DNA from: Flavobacterium psychrophilum
GTDB taxonomy: Bacteria; Bacteroidota; Bacteroidia; Flavobacteriales; Flavobacteriaceae
DNA: 64,000 nt
Assembly (NCBI GenBank): GCA_001708385.1
Contig: CP012388.1
Location: 1,736,001-1,800,000 of the forward strand
Reading direction: 5' to 3'
The notes beneath the pieces are model-generated. The model saw nothing but the letters and a program-made list of their open reading frames with translations, made no database searches and was not told the DNA's origin. The position numbers and the translations under genes are program-made. Below, piece by piece: positions 19,807 through 28,145 of this stretch. How positions within the stretch are numbered: position 1 is the stretch's first letter; each line of letters starts with the position of its first letter.

Positions 19807-20220
19807 ATGATTAGAAAATTATTACCATTTATTCTATTGGTATTTATATCATGCGATAAATATGATGGCCGTATGGCAGTCTCTAGTAAACGAGTAGACG
19901 ATATCTATGTGGCAATTGCAAATGCAGACAATCTTGATAACGTTGTTGAATTGTCATTAAATAATGATGATGATAAATATTATTACACTAGAAAGATTGC
20001 TAGTAATAGCGAAGAGAGAATCCAAAAATATGGATTGAATTCTTGGTATCAATTAGCTACATCGAAAGAAAATAAATCTTTGTTCATATTTGTGTTCCCG
20101 GAAGATACAATATTAAAACACAGTTGGGAAGAAATCAAATCAAACAATGAATATGAAAGAAAGATTGAACTCTCTATTGGAGATTTAGAAAGTTTAGGAT
20201 GGCATGTTGAAATTTATTAA
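19807..20220 (+). CDS. Small lipoprotein of unknown function
   Basis: This 137-residue protein has a short lipoprotein signal (LVFISC, Cys16). The mature part is polar, with a run of acidic residues near NNDDDKYYY and a C-terminal LGWHVEIY. I recognise no domain. It is the only substantial gene between the two inverted repeats and starts 4 bases after the 54-codon ORF. Base composition is more AT-rich than the flanking core genes, which would fit acquired DNA. An orphan immunity-type lipoprotein is one possibility, but nothing in the sequence proves it. Confidence 0.65.
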   Translation: MIRKLLPFILLVFISCDKYDGRMAVSSKRVDDIYVAIANADNLDNVVELSLNNDDDKYYYTRKIASNSEERIQKYGLNSWYQLATSKENKSLFIFVFPEDTILKHSWEEIKSNNEYERKIELSIGDLESLGWHVEIY

Positions 20221-20231
20221 AATAACCTTTT

Positions 20232-20259
20232 CGCCGCTTGCGCGAGCATCTTGCTCGTG
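20232..20259 (-). repeat. Right copy of 28-base inverted repeat (REP-like)
   Basis: This is the inverted partner of 19643-19670 with one mismatch, starting 11 bases after the lipoprotein stop codon. The two copies enclose 561 bases. Confidence 0.75.
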
Positions 20260-20937
20260 TCCAAACAGCTAAAACAATTAAACAGATAAACAAAGGCAGC
20301 CAATATGGTTATCTTAATTGTATTATACCACCACTCGCGCCGCCCCCGGGTGAATCGTATCATCCTGACGAAGGAAGGATCTCTTCCCATTGCGAACGTA
20401 ACTTCTCATTAAACATCAAAAGGAAAAAAAAGAGAAAAGAATAATTCAAAAAGTCGCCTTCCGCTTTTGAAGGACATTTTTAGATTATTTTTTTTGGGGA
20501 GATATTTAAGTTTCTTTTTAAGGGATATTTATTTAGAACCTTAGTTATAATACCTTTATATAGGCCGTAGTGTAAGTCGGAATAAAGGTAAAAACAATCT
20601 ATAAGACACTGATAAAGCAATAGCTAATCACGAGTCAACAAAACTGAAACAAAACAGAAATATTTATCTAGCTCAACAACACAAAAACCTGTATTTCAGT
20701 TATTTAATATTTTTAATCAAGCGAGATTTAAAAGATATGGTGAAGCAAACCGCCAAGCAAAGTATTCATTATCAATCAATACTTCATGTTATGATAACCC
20801 AAAGCTTAACCTACCCTTATGGCTTAGTATAAGTAATTCCCAATCCAAATTTAAAATAACAAGGTGTAACCAAAAAAAATTCAGCTTTTAGCAATTACTT
20901 CGTTACTGCCAAAATCAAAAATTAGTGTAAAACAAAA

Positions 20938-20959
20938 ATGCCCACTGTATAGTGGGCAT
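20938..20959 (-). terminator. Terminator of the act-cox operon
   Basis: A perfect 9-base stem (ATGCCCACT / AGTGGGCAT) with a GTAT loop lies 24 bases after the coxA stop. It is followed on the minus strand by TTTTTGTTTT. Confidence 0.88.
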
Positions 20960-20982
20960 TTTGTATATAGATTTTTAAAATC

Positions 20983-22797
20983 CTAGTGGTGAAGTTCTTC
21001 TTCGCCTTCTTTCATTGGCACAGTTTGCGGAACGAAGTCATCATCATGACCCGGTTTGCTATAGTCATAAGGCCATCTGTAAACTTCAGGTATTTCACCT
21101 GGCCAGTTACCGTGGATGTGTTCAACAGGAGTAGTCCACTCAAGAGTGTTAGACCTCCATGGGTTTTGAACAGCTCTTGTACCTCTGAATATACTGTAGA
21201 AGAAGTTCCATAAGAATACTAACTGGAATGCAGCACCAATAAGAGCGAACATTGTAATTAGTACGTTAACGTCAGCTAAATCATCAAATAATGGGAATGC
21301 TGTATTAGTATAGTAACGTCTTGGAAGACCTGCCATACCGATAAAGTGCATTGGGAAGAATACTCCGTAAGCACACACTGCAGTTACCCAAAAGTGGATG
21401 TAACCAAGGTTTTTGTTCATCATTCTACCGAACATTTTAGGGAACCAGTGGTATATACCGGCAAACATACCGTATAGCGCTGAGATACCCATTACAAGGT
21501 GGAAGTGAGCAACAACGAAATAGGTGTCGTGAACGTTAATATCAAGTGTACTATCACCAAGGATGATACCTGTAAGACCACCTGTTATGAATGTAGAAAC
21601 GAAACCGATAGAGAACAACATTGCAGTATTCATCTGAAGGTTACCCCTCCATAATGTTGTGATCCAGTTAAACGCTTTTACAGCCGATGGTATAGCGATA
21701 AGTAGTGTTGTAAATGTAAATACCGAACCAAGGAATGGATTCATACCGGAGATGAACATGTGGTGACCCCAAACGATAGTTGATAAGAATGCAATAGCTA
21801 ATATTGAAGCGATCATCGCACGGTAACCAAAGATTGGCTTACGCGCATTTGATGTCATAATTTCAGATACAAGACCCATCGCAGGAAGGATTACAATGTA
21901 AACTTCAGGGTGACCAAGGAACCAGAACAAGTGTTCGAATAGTACCGGAGAACCTCCCTGGTAGTGTAGCACCTCACCTGCAATAAAGATATCAGAAAGG
22001 AAGAATGAAGTACCAAAGCTCCTATCGAATATAAGTAGTAATGCAGCAGATAATAGTACCGGGAATGAAACGATACCGATAACAGCTGTAATGAATAACG
22101 CCCAGATTGTAAGAGGAAGCCTGGTCATAGACATACCTTTTGTTCTAAGGTTGATAACAGTTACAACATAGTTAAGAGATCCCATTAGTGATGAAGCGAT
22201 GAAGATAGCCATTGAAACTAACCAAAGCGTCATACCTGTTCCTGATCCACCGATTGCCTGTGGTAAAGCACTTAATGGAGGATAGATTGTCCACCCTGCC
22301 GATGCCGGACCAGCTTCAACAAAAAGAGAGAAGATCATGATTACAGCAGAAAGGAAGAACAACCAGTATGAAACCATGTTCATAAATCCTGACGCCATAT
22401 CCCTTGCACCAATCTGTAACGGAATAAGAAGGTTACTAAATGTACCACTTAAACCAGCGGTTAGTACAAAGAATACCATTATGGTACCGTGTATCGTTAC
22501 TAACGCAAGATAAATATCGTTTTTCATTACTCCTCCCGGAGCAAATTTTTCGCCCAAAAGAACTTTAAATATTGTAAACGACTCTTCCGGCCATGCAATT
22601 TGCATACGGAATAATAATGACATTACAATACCGATAATCCCCATGAAGATACCTGTAATAAGGTACTGCTTAGCGATCATCTTATGGTCGATACTAAAGA
22701 TATATTTCGTTATGAAAGTATCTTTATGGTGATGTTCGTGAGCATCGTGGTGACCGTGATCTTCGTGACCGTGTGCTTCGTGTCCTACTGCTGACAT
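20983..22797 (-). CDS. coxA: Cytochrome c oxidase subunit I (caa3/aa3 type)
   Basis: This is the catalytic subunit that reduces oxygen at the heme a3-CuB centre and pumps protons. The 604-residue protein has 12 or more membrane helices. The ligand segments are visible: HGTIMVFF (low-spin heme), GHPEVYIVILP (CuB His plus cross-linking Tyr), WGHHMF (CuB pair) and HDTYFVVAHFH (heme a3 and a). The GHPEV form points to the A1 class with a D-channel Glu. The N-terminal 28 residues hold 10 histidines (for example HGHEDHGHHDAHEHHH), and the C-terminus ends in HH. It is the last gene of the act-cox operon, 31 bases after coxB, and is followed by a strong terminator. Confidence 0.97.
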   Translation of the reverse strand: MSAVGHEAHGHEDHGHHDAHEHHHKDTFITKYIFSIDHKMIAKQYLITGIFMGIIGIVMSLLFRMQIAWPEESFTIFKVLLGEKFAPGGVMKNDIYLALVTIHGTIMVFFVLTAGLSGTFSNLLIPLQIGARDMASGFMNMVSYWLFFLSAVIMIFSLFVEAGPASAGWTIYPPLSALPQAIGGSGTGMTLWLVSMAIFIASSLMGSLNYVVTVINLRTKGMSMTRLPLTIWALFITAVIGIVSFPVLLSAALLLIFDRSFGTSFFLSDIFIAGEVLHYQGGSPVLFEHLFWFLGHPEVYIVILPAMGLVSEIMTSNARKPIFGYRAMIASILAIAFLSTIVWGHHMFISGMNPFLGSVFTFTTLLIAIPSAVKAFNWITTLWRGNLQMNTAMLFSIGFVSTFITGGLTGIILGDSTLDINVHDTYFVVAHFHLVMGISALYGMFAGIYHWFPKMFGRMMNKNLGYIHFWVTAVCAYGVFFPMHFIGMAGLPRRYYTNTAFPLFDDLADVNVLITMFALIGAAFQLVFLWNFFYSIFRGTRAVQNPWRSNTLEWTTPVEHIHGNWPGEIPEVYRWPYDYSKPGHDDDFVPQTVPMKEGEEELHH

Positions 22798-22828
22798 ATT
22801 TCTTTAATTTGAATATATTTAAAAAGAA

Positions 22829-24025
22829 TTATTTTTTTATAACCTGTGCTACCAATGTAGAATCCGGTTTAGCTGCTGCTGCCGTATCTGCGGGTTTTGC
22901 AGGTGCTGCTTCTGTTGCAGGCGCTGCCGCTGCTGCTGCAGCTTCATCTTTAGATTTCTTAACTGCTGCAGAAAGTTTTTCTTTTCCTGCTAACCACGTT
23001 TTGAAATCAGCATCATCTTCAACAACAACTTTCATTTGCATGTTGTAGTGAGACATACCACATATTTTGTTACAAAGAAGCAGGTAATCAAAAGTATAAG
23101 GATCAAGAGCCGTTTTTCCATCAGCTACAAGCTCAGCACTTTTCTTAGATCTTATTTCGTTGATGTTAGCTACTTTTTTCATGATCTTAGGATCCTGACG
23201 CATCTCATCTGTAGTCATTGTAGGTACGAATGCAAATTCTGTAACCATACCTGGAACAACGTTCATCTGAGCCCTGAAGTGAGGGAAATAAGCAGAGTGC
23301 AATACATCCTGAGAACGGAATTTGAATATTACCTGTTTCCCTTTTGGTAAGTGAAGTTCAGTAGATGTAATATCATCCTGAGCATTCGGGTCAGACATAT
23401 CAACACCAAGAGTGTTTACGCCCTCAATGTATCTTACGTTAGCTTTACCAAGTACACCATCCGCGCCTGCGTAACGTGCTTCCCAGCTAAATTGTTTTGC
23501 ATATACTTCAACTAAAACGCTGTCTTGTTTTTCTTCATCAATAAACATGATGTTAGTCCACGCATATAATCCGTAAAGGATAAGACCAGCAAGAACGATT
23601 ACCGGGATGATAGTCCAGATAAACTCAAGTTTATCATTATCTGCATAGTAGAAAGCTACTTTACCTTGTTTACCTCTGTATTTAAAACTGAAGTAGTGAA
23701 GAAGGAACTGCGTGATAGTCTGTGTGATAAAGATAAGCCACATAGAGATAGCCATAAGGTTATCGTACTGAGGGCCGTGCTCTGAAGCAGGAGTTCCTAG
23801 TACAAGGTGACCCCATTTCCATAGCGAATAAATTGTAAACACATAGATGAAACCTAAAAAGGCAAACATCAGGTAACCATTAATATTATTATCCCTGTCG
23901 TTAGCAATCCCACTATTATCGCTAGTGTGGCCTGCCCCAACCTGTGTCAAGTCAAATATTTTAGTTAATTGCCATATTGCAATGCCTAATAAAACTAAAA
24001 CTACTATTATCAATAAACTTGTCAT
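22829..24025 (-). CDS. coxB: Cytochrome c oxidase subunit II
   Basis: This subunit carries the binuclear CuA centre that receives electrons and passes them to subunit I. The 398-residue protein starts with an extra hydrophobic segment and has three more helices before the periplasmic cupredoxin domain. CuA ligands are visible in LLLCNKICGMSHYNM (two Cys, His, Met), with an upstream His in the HSAYFPHFR region. The last 50 or so residues are a low-complexity Ala/Lys/Pro tail, absent from classical subunit II. No CXXCH motif is present, so the cytochrome c donor is a separate protein or complex III itself. It lies between actF and coxA. Confidence 0.95.
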   Translation of the reverse strand: MTSLLIIVVLVLLGIAIWQLTKIFDLTQVGAGHTSDNSGIANDRDNNINGYLMFAFLGFIYVFTIYSLWKWGHLVLGTPASEHGPQYDNLMAISMWLIFITQTITQFLLHYFSFKYRGKQGKVAFYYADNDKLEFIWTIIPVIVLAGLILYGLYAWTNIMFIDEEKQDSVLVEVYAKQFSWEARYAGADGVLGKANVRYIEGVNTLGVDMSDPNAQDDITSTELHLPKGKQVIFKFRSQDVLHSAYFPHFRAQMNVVPGMVTEFAFVPTMTTDEMRQDPKIMKKVANINEIRSKKSAELVADGKTALDPYTFDYLLLCNKICGMSHYNMQMKVVVEDDADFKTWLAGKEKLSAAVKKSKDEAAAAAAAPATEAAPAKPADTAAAAKPDSTLVAQVIKK

Positions 24026-24044
24026 TTGTTTATTTCTTTAAATA

Positions 24045-25574
24045 TTAATAATGAAAATGCTTACTCTCTTCTACTAATGGGTTACGCTTAGCAAGTAACG
24101 GCGCTTTTGTAAGAGCTGTAAATATTACTAATATAAATAGTCCAAGGAAGAATAATATCGCACCTATTTCGCCTGCACCAATGAACCACTGGTCACCTAC
24201 TGTAGCCGGCATGATCATGTTGAAGAAATCTACATAGTGACCCAATAGGATAACTATACCAGCCATAACAATAATCCATGATAAACGTTTGAAATCTGAG
24301 TTTATAAGGATTAATACAGGGAATACGAAGTTCATTACAACCATACCAAAGAACGGAAGGTTATAATTTTCTATACGCATTTTAAAGTAAACAATCTCTT
24401 CAGGGATATCAGCATACCAAATTAGCATGAACTGAGAGAACCAAAGGTATGTCCAGAATACACTGATACCAAACATGAATTTAGCTAAATCGTGTATGTG
24501 ACTTGTATTAACATACTCAAGGTGTCCTAGAGATTTAAGGTAAAGAGTAACTAATGCGATAACAGTAATACCACTTACAAAGAAACTTGCAAATACATAC
24601 CATCCGAATAGTGTACTGTACCAGTGTGGGTCAACAGACATGATCCAGTCCCAAGACATGATCGATTCTGTTATAATAAAGAATACAAGGAATCCGGCAG
24701 ACGCCTTAAAATTTTTCTTGTAATATGTGTTATCTGTAGCTTCATCCTGAGCAAGAGAGTTCTTTCTTGCATACTGGCGGTAAAGAATCCACCCAGCCAT
24801 AAAGATAGCAGCCCTGATAAGGAAGAAAGGTTTGTTTAAATAACCTACTTTACCTTGGATAAGATGATCTTCTGCAACAACCTTAGCATCCATCCAGATA
24901 AATATTTTATGAAGATCTAATGTTCCTGCTACAAGTAGAAGGAATACAATGATAGATCCCGGTATAAGGTAGCTTGAAATACCTTCCATAACCCTGAATA
25001 AGACAGGAGACCATCCGGCCTGAGCAGCATTTTGGATAGCATAGAAAGCAAGAGCTCCTAAAGAAATCAGCATAAAAAATAATGCAGCAACATAAACAGC
25101 AGACCATGGTTTGTTTTGTAACTGACCAAGAACGTGCTCTAAATGGTGTTGGTGCTCAGCGTGAGCATCATGTGCATCCTCTCCATGAGCAGCGTGTGCA
25201 TCATGTGCAGGAACAGCAGCAGCATGACCATGATCGTCATGGTTAGCAACAGCAGCTTCTGCATAAGTTGTATCGTGTGCAACAGCAGCTGTAGTAGTAT
25301 CTACAGTGTGTGCAGCGGTGTCATGAGCAGCTTCAGCGTGAGCCTCTTCTGCAGCAGGAGCGTGAGTTGTTTCAGTTGCAGCGTGAGCATCATGTGCAGC
25401 ACCATCATGGTGTGCAGCATCAGCATGACCACCGTGGTGGCTGTCGGCCGCTAGTATCTTCTCTACGTCTTCAACGGTTTTTGGTGCAGTCAAAAAACTA
25501 TAGCCTATCCCAAGGACACCTAATATCATCAGGACAAATGCAATTGTTTTTAATCTACTTGAAAATGTGTACAT
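24045..25574 (-). CDS. actF: Alternative complex III subunit ActF (NrfD-like membrane protein)
   Basis: ActF is one of two large membrane subunits of alternative complex III, which oxidises menaquinol and reduces a cytochrome or the oxidase directly. The 509-residue protein has a first helix at about residues 10-30, then a low-complexity insert at about 42-150 with 24 histidines mixed with Ala, Asp and Glu, then nine or so helices with the family motifs (SWDWIMSVDPHWYSTLFGWY). The insert is not needed for the fold and is discussed as a finding. It sits between actE and coxB with gaps of 26 and 19 bases. Confidence 0.92.
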   Translation of the reverse strand: MYTFSSRLKTIAFVLMILGVLGIGYSFLTAPKTVEDVEKILAADSHHGGHADAAHHDGAAHDAHAATETTHAPAAEEAHAEAAHDTAAHTVDTTTAAVAHDTTYAEAAVANHDDHGHAAAVPAHDAHAAHGEDAHDAHAEHQHHLEHVLGQLQNKPWSAVYVAALFFMLISLGALAFYAIQNAAQAGWSPVLFRVMEGISSYLIPGSIIVFLLLVAGTLDLHKIFIWMDAKVVAEDHLIQGKVGYLNKPFFLIRAAIFMAGWILYRQYARKNSLAQDEATDNTYYKKNFKASAGFLVFFIITESIMSWDWIMSVDPHWYSTLFGWYVFASFFVSGITVIALVTLYLKSLGHLEYVNTSHIHDLAKFMFGISVFWTYLWFSQFMLIWYADIPEEIVYFKMRIENYNLPFFGMVVMNFVFPVLILINSDFKRLSWIIVMAGIVILLGHYVDFFNMIMPATVGDQWFIGAGEIGAILFFLGLFILVIFTALTKAPLLAKRNPLVEESKHFHY

Positions 25575-25600
25575 ATATTTATGCTTTCAGTGTTCTACAA

Positions 25601-26146
25601 TTATAATTCACTCCTTAGTTTCATCACGTGATGAGTAACCTGCCAACGCTCTTCCTGAGAAAGCTGATTAGCGTGAGATCCCATTGCGTTAAGACCATAA
25701 GTAATTACGTGGAATACACTTCCCTCAGTAATTTCCCTGTCTTTATAGTTAGGCACCCCAAGAAATTTCTCCCTTTTTACAAGGTTTCCTTTTCCATCAC
25801 CTTTATCACCGTGGCAAATAGCACAGTAAATAGTGAATAACTGGCTACCTTCTGCATCATCAATCTGATCCGGAGCAAGAGGTGACTTAAGATTAGCTTT
25901 CGCTAAATCATAACCCGCAGTGCTGTTTTCATATTCGTATGGAGTGAATCCTCTAGGCACAGATCCTTTAGCAGGAAGCTGGCCTTCTTTACCATTAGCA
26001 AATGCAGAAGACTCAGAATACGTTTCGTATCCTACCGACTCATACATGTTTGGCATGTACTGGTAATTAGGCTCTGATTTATTAAAGCAGGCAGTAAGCG
26101 AGCTTGCCGCAACTGCTAATAATGCTATTTTATATAACGCTTTCAT
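25601..26146 (-). CDS. actE: Alternative complex III monoheme cytochrome c lipoprotein ActE
   Basis: ActE is the single-heme cytochrome subunit facing the periplasm. The 181-residue protein has a lipoprotein signal (SSLTAC) and one heme site, CAICHGDKGDGKG, followed by a distal Met candidate in the GLNAMGSH segment. I start at the ATG at 26146. A TTG 21 bases upstream would overlap the actD stop and add a charged leader before the signal peptide, which is unlikely. It starts 7 bases after the actD gene ends. Confidence 0.93.
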   Translation of the reverse strand: MKALYKIALLAVAASSLTACFNKSEPNYQYMPNMYESVGYETYSESSAFANGKEGQLPAKGSVPRGFTPYEYENSTAGYDLAKANLKSPLAPDQIDDAEGSQLFTIYCAICHGDKGDGKGNLVKREKFLGVPNYKDREITEGSVFHVITYGLNAMGSHANQLSQEERWQVTHHVMKLRSEL

Positions 26147-26153
26147 ACTTCTG

Positions 26154-26678
26154 TTAATGCTTTTCAATTACTTTTACTTCCACAGCACCTGTGTTCTCAA
26201 AGAAAGAAACAAGCTGATTCTCATCGCCGTGAACAGAAACTTCCATAAGGAAATGGTCATCTGTTGTTCTTACGTCCGGGTTCTCTGCGCTTTTAAACGG
26301 CCATAATTTACTTCTCATATAAAAAGTAATAACCATTAAGTGAGCTGCAAAAAATACTGTCATCTCAAACATAACCGGAACGAAAGCCGGCATGTTCTGG
26401 ATATAGCTAAAGCTCGGCTTACCACCAATATCCTGAGGCCAGTCATGGATCATGATAAAGTTCATCATTGCAGTTGCAACAGACAATCCCACTAAACCAT
26501 AAAGAAAGGCACAGATAGCAAGTCTTGTCGGAGCAAGCCCCATTGCCTTATCTAGTCCGTGAACAGGGAATGGCGTATAAATTTCTTCAATGTGATGATG
26601 CGCAGCACGTGTTTGCCTTACTGCATCCATAAGGATATCATCGTCATTGTATAGTACATGTATAACTTTATTACTCAT
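26154..26678 (-). CDS. actD: Alternative complex III subunit ActD (DUF3341)
   Basis: ActD is a small membrane subunit of alternative complex III without redox cofactors. The 174-residue protein has an N-terminal soluble part (about 1-55, with EIYTPFPVHGLD) and two transmembrane helices (about 58-80 and 100-120), followed by a short soluble tail. This matches the DUF3341 family in length and layout. It starts 4 bases after the actC stop, so translation is probably coupled. Confidence 0.92.
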   Translation of the reverse strand: MSNKVIHVLYNDDDILMDAVRQTRAAHHHIEEIYTPFPVHGLDKAMGLAPTRLAICAFLYGLVGLSVATAMMNFIMIHDWPQDIGGKPSFSYIQNMPAFVPVMFEMTVFFAAHLMVITFYMRSKLWPFKSAENPDVRTTDDHFLMEVSVHGDENQLVSFFENTGAVEVKVIEKH

Positions 26679-26682
26679 GATC

Positions 26683-28107
26683 TTAGTGATGATTATGTTC
26701 TGAATGTGAATGATTGTCGTGACCGCCTTGTTCTCTTAATTTCTTGTAAGTCTCACTTGAAGTTTTCATGATAGATTTAACCTCTGCCTGAGCGATTACA
26801 GGGAAGCTTCTTGAATAAAGAAGGAAAAGTACAAAGAAGAAACCAATGGTACCGATGAAGAAACCTGCATCTACAAAAGTAGGCTGGAACATTGTCCAAG
26901 AAGATGGAAGGTAATCCCTGTGAAGAGATGTAACGATAATTACGAAACGCTCAAACCACATACCGATATTTACCACGATTGAAATTACGAAAGATACATA
27001 GATGCTTGTTCTGATCTTTTTGAACCACATAACCTGCGGAGAGATTACGTTACAAGTCATCATCAGTGCATAAGCCCACCAGTAAGGACCTGTAGCCCTG
27101 TTAAGGAAAGCATACTGCTCATATTCAACACCCGAATACCAGGCAACGAATAACTCAGTGATATAAGCAATACCTACAATCGAACCTGTAATCATGATAA
27201 TGATGTTCATCAATTCGATATGCTGTACGGTAATATAAGCTTCAAGGTTAGAAAGTTTTCTCATGATGATAAGAAGGGTGTTCACCATTGCAAATCCAGA
27301 GAAGATAGCTCCCGCAACGAAGTATGGCGGAAGGATTGTTGTATGCCATCCCGGGATAACCGAAGTAGCAAAGTCAAAAGATACGATGGTGTGTACAGAA
27401 AGTACAAGTGGCGTAGCAAGACCTGCAAGTACAAGAGACACCTCTTCAAAACGCTGCCAGTCTTTTGCTCTACCGCTCCATCCGAAACTTAATACAGAAT
27501 ATACTTTTTTAGTGAAAGGAGTTACCGCCCTGTCGCGAAGCATCGCAAAGTCAGGAAGTAAACCTGTCCACCAGAAAACCAATGATACTGATAGGTAAGT
27601 TGAGATCGCGAATACGTCCCAAAGTAGCGGAGAGTTAAAGTTTACCCAAAGCGAACCAAACTGGTTCGGGATTGGCATAACCCAGTACGCTAACCAAGGG
27701 CGACCCATGTGGAATACAGGGAACATTGCCGCCTGGATTACAGAGAAGATGGTCATCGCTTCTGCAGAACGGTTAATTGCCATTCTCCATTTTTGACGGA
27801 ATAATAAAAGTACTGCAGAAATAAGTGTTCCTGCGTGACCGATACCTACCCACCAAACGAAGTTGGTGATATCCCAGGCCCAGCCGATTGTTTTATTTGA
27901 ACCCCATGTACCGATACCAGTTCCAACTGTGTAACTAACACATGCTACTCCCCAAAGGAAAGCAGCAAGCGCAATTGAAAATGCGATCCACCATTGTTTG
28001 TTTGCTCTTCCCTCAACAGGAGCAGCAACATCAACGGTAACATCATGGTAATTTTTGTCACCTATAATTAAAGGTTTTCTAATGGGTGCTTCGTAATGAG
28101 ACGACAT
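26683..28107 (-). CDS. actC: Alternative complex III subunit ActC (NrfD/PsrC-like)
   Basis: ActC is the main quinol-binding membrane subunit, related to NrfD and PsrC, with about ten helices. The 474-residue protein shows family segments such as WWVGIGHAGTLISA and SVHTIVSFDFATSVIPGWH, which in the family lie near the quinol site. The last 15 residues are histidine-rich (HDNHSHSEHNHH). It follows actB by 38 bases. Confidence 0.94.
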   Translation of the reverse strand: MSSHYEAPIRKPLIIGDKNYHDVTVDVAAPVEGRANKQWWIAFSIALAAFLWGVACVSYTVGTGIGTWGSNKTIGWAWDITNFVWWVGIGHAGTLISAVLLLFRQKWRMAINRSAEAMTIFSVIQAAMFPVFHMGRPWLAYWVMPIPNQFGSLWVNFNSPLLWDVFAISTYLSVSLVFWWTGLLPDFAMLRDRAVTPFTKKVYSVLSFGWSGRAKDWQRFEEVSLVLAGLATPLVLSVHTIVSFDFATSVIPGWHTTILPPYFVAGAIFSGFAMVNTLLIIMRKLSNLEAYITVQHIELMNIIIMITGSIVGIAYITELFVAWYSGVEYEQYAFLNRATGPYWWAYALMMTCNVISPQVMWFKKIRTSIYVSFVISIVVNIGMWFERFVIIVTSLHRDYLPSSWTMFQPTFVDAGFFIGTIGFFFVLFLLYSRSFPVIAQAEVKSIMKTSSETYKKLREQGGHDNHSHSEHNHH

Positions 28108-28145
28108 AATCCTTTATAGTGTTTCTTATTAATATTAACTTCTTA

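Larger units (their letters stand above)
19494..20982. other. Accessory islet between permease gene and cox operon
   Basis: This stretch of about 1.5 kb holds only a 54-codon ORF and one small lipoprotein gene, both within a pair of 28-base inverted repeats. From 20260 to 20935 I see no convincing gene. That part includes a GC-rich patch (20330-20400) with an ATCCT/AGGAT mini-hairpin near 20370, a hairpin with a T-run near 20455-20485, and then AT-rich DNA. Confidence 0.6.

Noticed and set aside
20238..20444. 68-codon plus-strand frame after the lipoprotein
   Set aside because: It begins inside the inverted repeat and reads through GC-rich patch sequence and a Lys run; no coding character.
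20628..20891. 87-codon open stretch without start codon upstream of the cox terminator
   Set aside because: No ATG, GTG or TTG start, and composition (Asn, Ser, Lys) of AT-rich noncoding DNA.
25143..25606. Plus-strand Ser/Cys- and Gln/His-rich frames
   Set aside because: They are antisense to the His/Ala-rich insert of actF; the low-complexity codons keep the opposite strand open.
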